Source of the DNA: Callaeas wilsoni
Lineage: Eukaryota; Chordata; Aves; Passeriformes; Callaeidae
Direction: 5' to 3'
Assembly: GCA_013398955.1 (NCBI GenBank)
Contig: VWPU01003192.1
Location: 434,001-498,000, forward strand
Length of the DNA stretch: 64,000 nt
Both the position numbers and the translations under genes were made by a program. Under the pieces are notes generated by a model. It was not told the origin of the DNA, did not search any database, and worked only from the letters and a program-made list of their open reading frames with translations. This document shows positions 63,104 to 64,000 of this stretch, piece after piece (within the stretch, counting starts at the first letter, position 1; every line of letters starts with the position of its first letter).

Positions 63104-64000
63104 TCATAGAATCATAGAATGATTTGAGTTGGAAGGGACCTTAAAATTCATCTAGCTCCAAACTCCTGCTTGTGGCTTGGACACCTTCCATAAAATGAAG
63201 TTTCTCAAAGCCCCATCCAACCTGTCCTTGAACATTTCCAGGGATGGGGCTCAGTTTTTCTGGGAACCTTGTGCCAGTGTTTCACCACCCTTGCAGTGAA
63301 GATTTTCTTCCTGATACCTAATCTAAATCTACCCTCTTTCAGTTTGAAGCCATTGCCGGTAGTCATATCACTACATGCCCTCGAGAAAAATCCCTTTCCA
63401 GCTCTCCTGTAGGTCCCTTTTAGGTACTGAAAGGCCATAGAAAGATCTCCAGTATGTATATATGGTTATAGGTACACCTGTAATGTGGTATCCCATGATG
63501 AGACAAAGTTGAATGGAGCTCTGAATAATCTGGTCTAGTGAAAGGTGTCCCGGCCCATGACAAACGGATTGGAACTAGATGAACTTTAAGGTCCCTTCCA
63601 ACCCAAACCACTCTATGATGCTGTGGTCCCTAGAGCCTTCTCTTTTCCAGGCTGAACAATGCCAGCTATCTAAGCCTGTCTTCATAGGTGAGGTGCTCCA
63701 CCCCTCTGATCTTCTCTGAACTTCCATCAACAGGTTCATGTCCTTCTTGGGGGCCCCAAAGCTGGATGCAGTACTCCAGGTGGGGTCTCGCTGAAGTAGA
63801 GTAGAGGGGGAAAATCACTTGCCTTGACCTATTGGCCATCCGTGTTTTGCTCCAGCCCAGGATGCAGTTGGCTTTCTGGGCTGCAGTTGCGTGTGGCTGG
63901 GTCGTTTCGACCTTCTCATCCAGTAACACCCTCAAATCCTTCTCCTCAGGTCTGCTGTCATTCCATTCTGACCAGTCTGTATTTGTGCATATTTTTTATT
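63104..64000 (-). mobile_element. CR1 LINE 3' portion on - strand, interrupted, runs off window
   Basis: The + strand begins TCATAGAATCATAGAATG and continues TTGGAAGGGACCTTAAAATT, the reverse complement of the CR1 3' terminus. Moving right one reads backward through the 3' UTR and ORF2 C-terminus. On the - strand the ORF at 63935-63666 contains QVIFPLYS, RPHLEY and YEDRLR, the typical end of CR1 reverse transcriptase. The element is split by a + strand CR1 fragment at about 63450-63627 and resumes at about 63628 in the expected next segment. The copy continues beyond the right edge. Frame breaks show it is inactive. Confidence 0.93.
63450..63627 (+). mobile_element. Nested CR1 3' fragment, sense on +
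   Basis: Within the minus-strand CR1, the stretch from about 63506 reads in CR1 sense: AATGGAGCTCTGAATAATCT, GGTCTAGTGAAAGGTGTCCC, GGAACTAGATGAACTTTAAG and TCCCTTCCAACCCAAACC, ending CTCTATGATGCTGTGG. This is the last part of a CR1 3' UTR. The host copy is continuous on either side, so this fragment inserted later. The first 55 bp of the insert are not clearly CR1 to me. Confidence 0.85.

Noticed and set aside
1..64000. CRISPR arrays, bacterial operons, phage or novel defence systems
   Set aside because: No regularly spaced direct repeats, no ribosome-binding site organisation and no dense coding exist. Exon-intron structure and CR1/LTR repeats identify vertebrate nuclear DNA.

Overview
This window is intronic and exonic DNA from a bird genome. 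The avian call rests on CR1 retrotransposon copies, whose 3' ends carry the family's near-perfect tail signature on both strands, and on solo-LTR-type repeats that I associate with avian endogenous retroviruses. AT-rich intronic sequence dominates. There is no operon, no prokaryotic gene organisation, no CRISPR array, no rRNA and no intact tRNA. Almost all open reading frames of 60-170 codons are chance ORFs in intron or repeat sequence.

The only protein-coding gene I can support is on the + strand. Two exons encode most of the N-terminal MAM domain of a type IIB receptor protein tyrosine phosphatase, best matched to PTPRM (RPTP-mu). Exon 2 is 18787-18909 (123 nt, phase 1 to 1). Exon 3 is 55055-55320 (266 nt, phase 1 to 0). 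The codon split across their junction (G + GT) joins in frame to give the family's MPSG-SFMLVN segment. The window therefore holds the end of intron 1 (1-18786), all of intron 2 (18910-55054, about 36.1 kb) and the start of intron 3 (55321-64000). The signal-peptide exon and the rest of the receptor (end of MAM, Ig, FNIII repeats, transmembrane segment, phosphatase domains) lie outside.

Repeat layout: a 5'- and 3'-truncated CR1 LINE on + at about 4740-6034; a possible decayed tRNA-derived SINE at 6823-6882; an antisense LTR fragment at about 22284-22815; CR1 3' tails on + at about 47998-48031, 49680-49712 and 57134-57218; two related LTR-type elements in the same orientation 0.1 kb apart at about 52295-53054 and 53142-54710, ending only 0.35 kb upstream of exon 3; and a CR1 on the - strand from 63104 to the window end, with a second CR1 3' fragment in + orientation nested inside it. 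GC-rich unclassified islands lie at 33870-34230, 41140-41470 and 45520-45880.

I did not find a previously undescribed biological system. The most useful leads are an extra cysteine beside the first conserved MAM cysteine, a MAM loop two residues shorter than the human PTPRM sequence as I recall it, a weak-looking exon 2 splice donor, the LTR cluster just upstream of exon 3, and the inverted CR1 pair.
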